6,377 nt of DNA from an uncultured Clostridia bacterium (GTDB lineage: Bacteria; Bacillota; Clostridia; Lachnospirales; Lachnospiraceae): contig CAMUFS010000184.1 in NCBI GenBank assembly GCA_947088195.1, positions 1 to 6,377 on the forward strand, read 5' to 3'. Under the pieces are notes generated by a model, which saw nothing but the letters and a program-made list of their open reading frames with translations, was not told where the DNA came from and ran no database searches. Of the stretch, positions 5,324 through 6,377 are shown piece by piece. The number at the start of each line of letters is the position of its first letter. Within the stretch, counting starts at the first letter, position 1. The translations under genes and the position numbers were made by a program.

Positions 5324-6377
5324 CTATTCCAATTCACTTAATCCTGTATATAGGTTGTAATATCTTCCTTTGTTTTTTAGAAGATCTTCGTGATCTCCTC
5401 TCTCGATAATTTCTCCATTTTCTAATACCATAATCGCATTTGCATTTCTGACAGTGGACAGTCTATGTGCTATGACAAATGTTGTGCGGTCTTCCATCAA
5501 GCGGTCCATTCCTTTTTCAATATGGCGTTCTGTTCTGGTATCGACGGAGCTTGTCGCCTCATCAAGAATTAAAATTGGTGCCTTTGATATGGCAGCTCTC
5601 GCAATGTTTAAAAGCTGTCTCTGCCCTTGGCTTAGGTTTGCCCCATCTCCTTCCAGCATAGTATCGTAGCCATGCTCCAAACGCATAATAAAGGAATGTG
5701 CACTGGCTGTCTTTGCTGCCTGAATCACCTCTTCATCTGTGGCGTCAAGTCTTCCATAACGAATATTTTCTCTCACCGTTCCAGTAAAAAGATGGGTGTC
5801 TTGAAGCACCATTGCTATATTCTTTCTTAGATAGTCGCGTTTTAATTTTCGAATATCAACGCCATCTATGGTAATGCTTCCTTGATCGATGTCATAAAAA
5901 CGATTGAGCAAATTTGTGATCGTTGTTTTTCCTGCACCGGTTGAGCCAACAAAGGCAATTTTCTGCCCCGGTTTTGCATAGAGAGATATGTCTTTTAATA
6001 TTACTTTGTTGGGCTGATAGCCAAACGTAACGTGATCTAACACAACATTTCCCTTGATGGAAGGAAGCTCTACGGCATCCTTGACATCTGGCTGCTCTGG
6101 TTCTCGGTCCATAATATCAAAGACGCGCTCCGCTCCTGCCAATGCGGAAAAAATGGTATTGATCTGCATGGAGATCTCATTAATTGGACGACTAAATTGT
6201 CGGGAATAGTTGACAAACACAGTTAAGCCTCCAATGTCAAATCCTTTTAGCACACATAGAATACCACCTATTGTTGCCGTTAGGGCATAGCTTACCTGAC
6301 TTAGATTTCCCATAACAGGCCCCATAATTCCTCCAAAGAACTGTGCCTTTATCTGTTTATCTCTCAGATCATAATTT
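5324..6377 (-). CDS. ABC exporter half-transporter, multidrug/lipid type (N-terminus cut by window edge)
   Basis: This is the C-terminal 350 residues of a fused membrane-plus-ATPase subunit (MsbA/LmrA/YfiC-like exporters). The frame continues upstream past an internal ATG at 6325: the 17 codons before it (NYDLRDKQIKAQFFGGI) read as ordinary exporter sequence, so that ATG is not the start. Roughly 250 N-terminal residues are outside the window. Visible are the last membrane helices (about 20-60 of the fragment), then the ATPase: Walker A GSTGAGKTT (144-152), Q-loop LQDTHLF with Q192, signature LSQGQ (248-252), Walker B ILILDE with a canonical glutamate (268-273) and the switch histidine in AHRLST (H304). 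All catalytic residues are intact. In clostridia such proteins often work as heterodimers with the product of an upstream neighbour, which would lie to the right of the window. The substrate cannot be told from sequence. Confidence 0.95.
   Translation of the reverse strand, partial: NYDLRDKQIKAQFFGGIMGPVMGNLSQVSYALTATIGGILCVLKGFDIGGLTVFVNYSRQFSRPINEISMQINTIFSALAGAERVFDIMDREPEQPDVKDAVELPSIKGNVVLDHVTFGYQPNKVILKDISLYAKPGQKIAFVGSTGAGKTTITNLLNRFYDIDQGSITIDGVDIRKLKRDYLRKNIAMVLQDTHLFTGTVRENIRYGRLDATDEEVIQAAKTASAHSFIMRLEHGYDTMLEGDGANLSQGQRQLLNIARAAISKAPILILDEATSSVDTRTERHIEKGMDRLMEDRTTFVIAHRLSTVRNANAIMVLENGEIIERGDHEDLLKNKGRYYNLYTGLSELE

Overview
The window looks like a chromosomal segment of a low- to mid-GC Firmicute, most likely a clostridium of the Lachnospiraceae type. 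This rests on the A/T-rich intergenic DNA, purine-rich Shine-Dalgarno sites, the style of the GlgB, CapA-like and ABC exporter proteins, and the rho-independent terminator. It is inferred from family resemblance, not from a database match. All four protein genes lie on the minus strand.

Layout along the plus coordinates. (1) 1-766: a small-conductance mechanosensitive channel (MscS family), cut by the left edge near its C-terminus. (2) 789-3185: glgB, a 1,4-alpha-glucan branching enzyme with an unusual lysine-rich C-terminal tail. (3) 3270-4526: a membrane-anchored CapA/PgsA-type metallophosphoesterase-fold protein. Transcription runs capA-like, then glgB, then mscS, with gaps of 84 and 22 nt and no convincing terminator between them, so they may be co-transcribed. 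(4) 4527-5323: about 800 nt without a believable protein gene. (5) 5324-6377: the C-terminal part of an ABC multidrug-type exporter half-transporter, cut by the right edge, with its own strong terminator at 5282-5317.

The non-coding stretch is the most interesting part. It holds two convergent copies of one structured element: copy A on the plus strand (about 4609-4812) and copy B on the minus strand (about 5173-5000). Each copy has a promoter-like sequence upstream, a long basal stem joining its two ends, a conserved core (59 of 62 and 24 of 25 bases identical between copies), and a T-rich tract just after the stem. The basal stems differ strongly in sequence between the copies, yet each is self-complementary, as expected when RNA structure is under selection. 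Copy A also carries an extra 32-nt segment, itself a hairpin, where copy B has 2 nt. I read the pair as two paralogous small RNA genes of a family I cannot name. A non-autonomous mobile or repetitive element is the main alternative.

The protein genes point to cell-envelope and storage housekeeping: glycogen branching, osmotic release, a surface CapA-like protein and drug or lipid export. No pathway links all of them.
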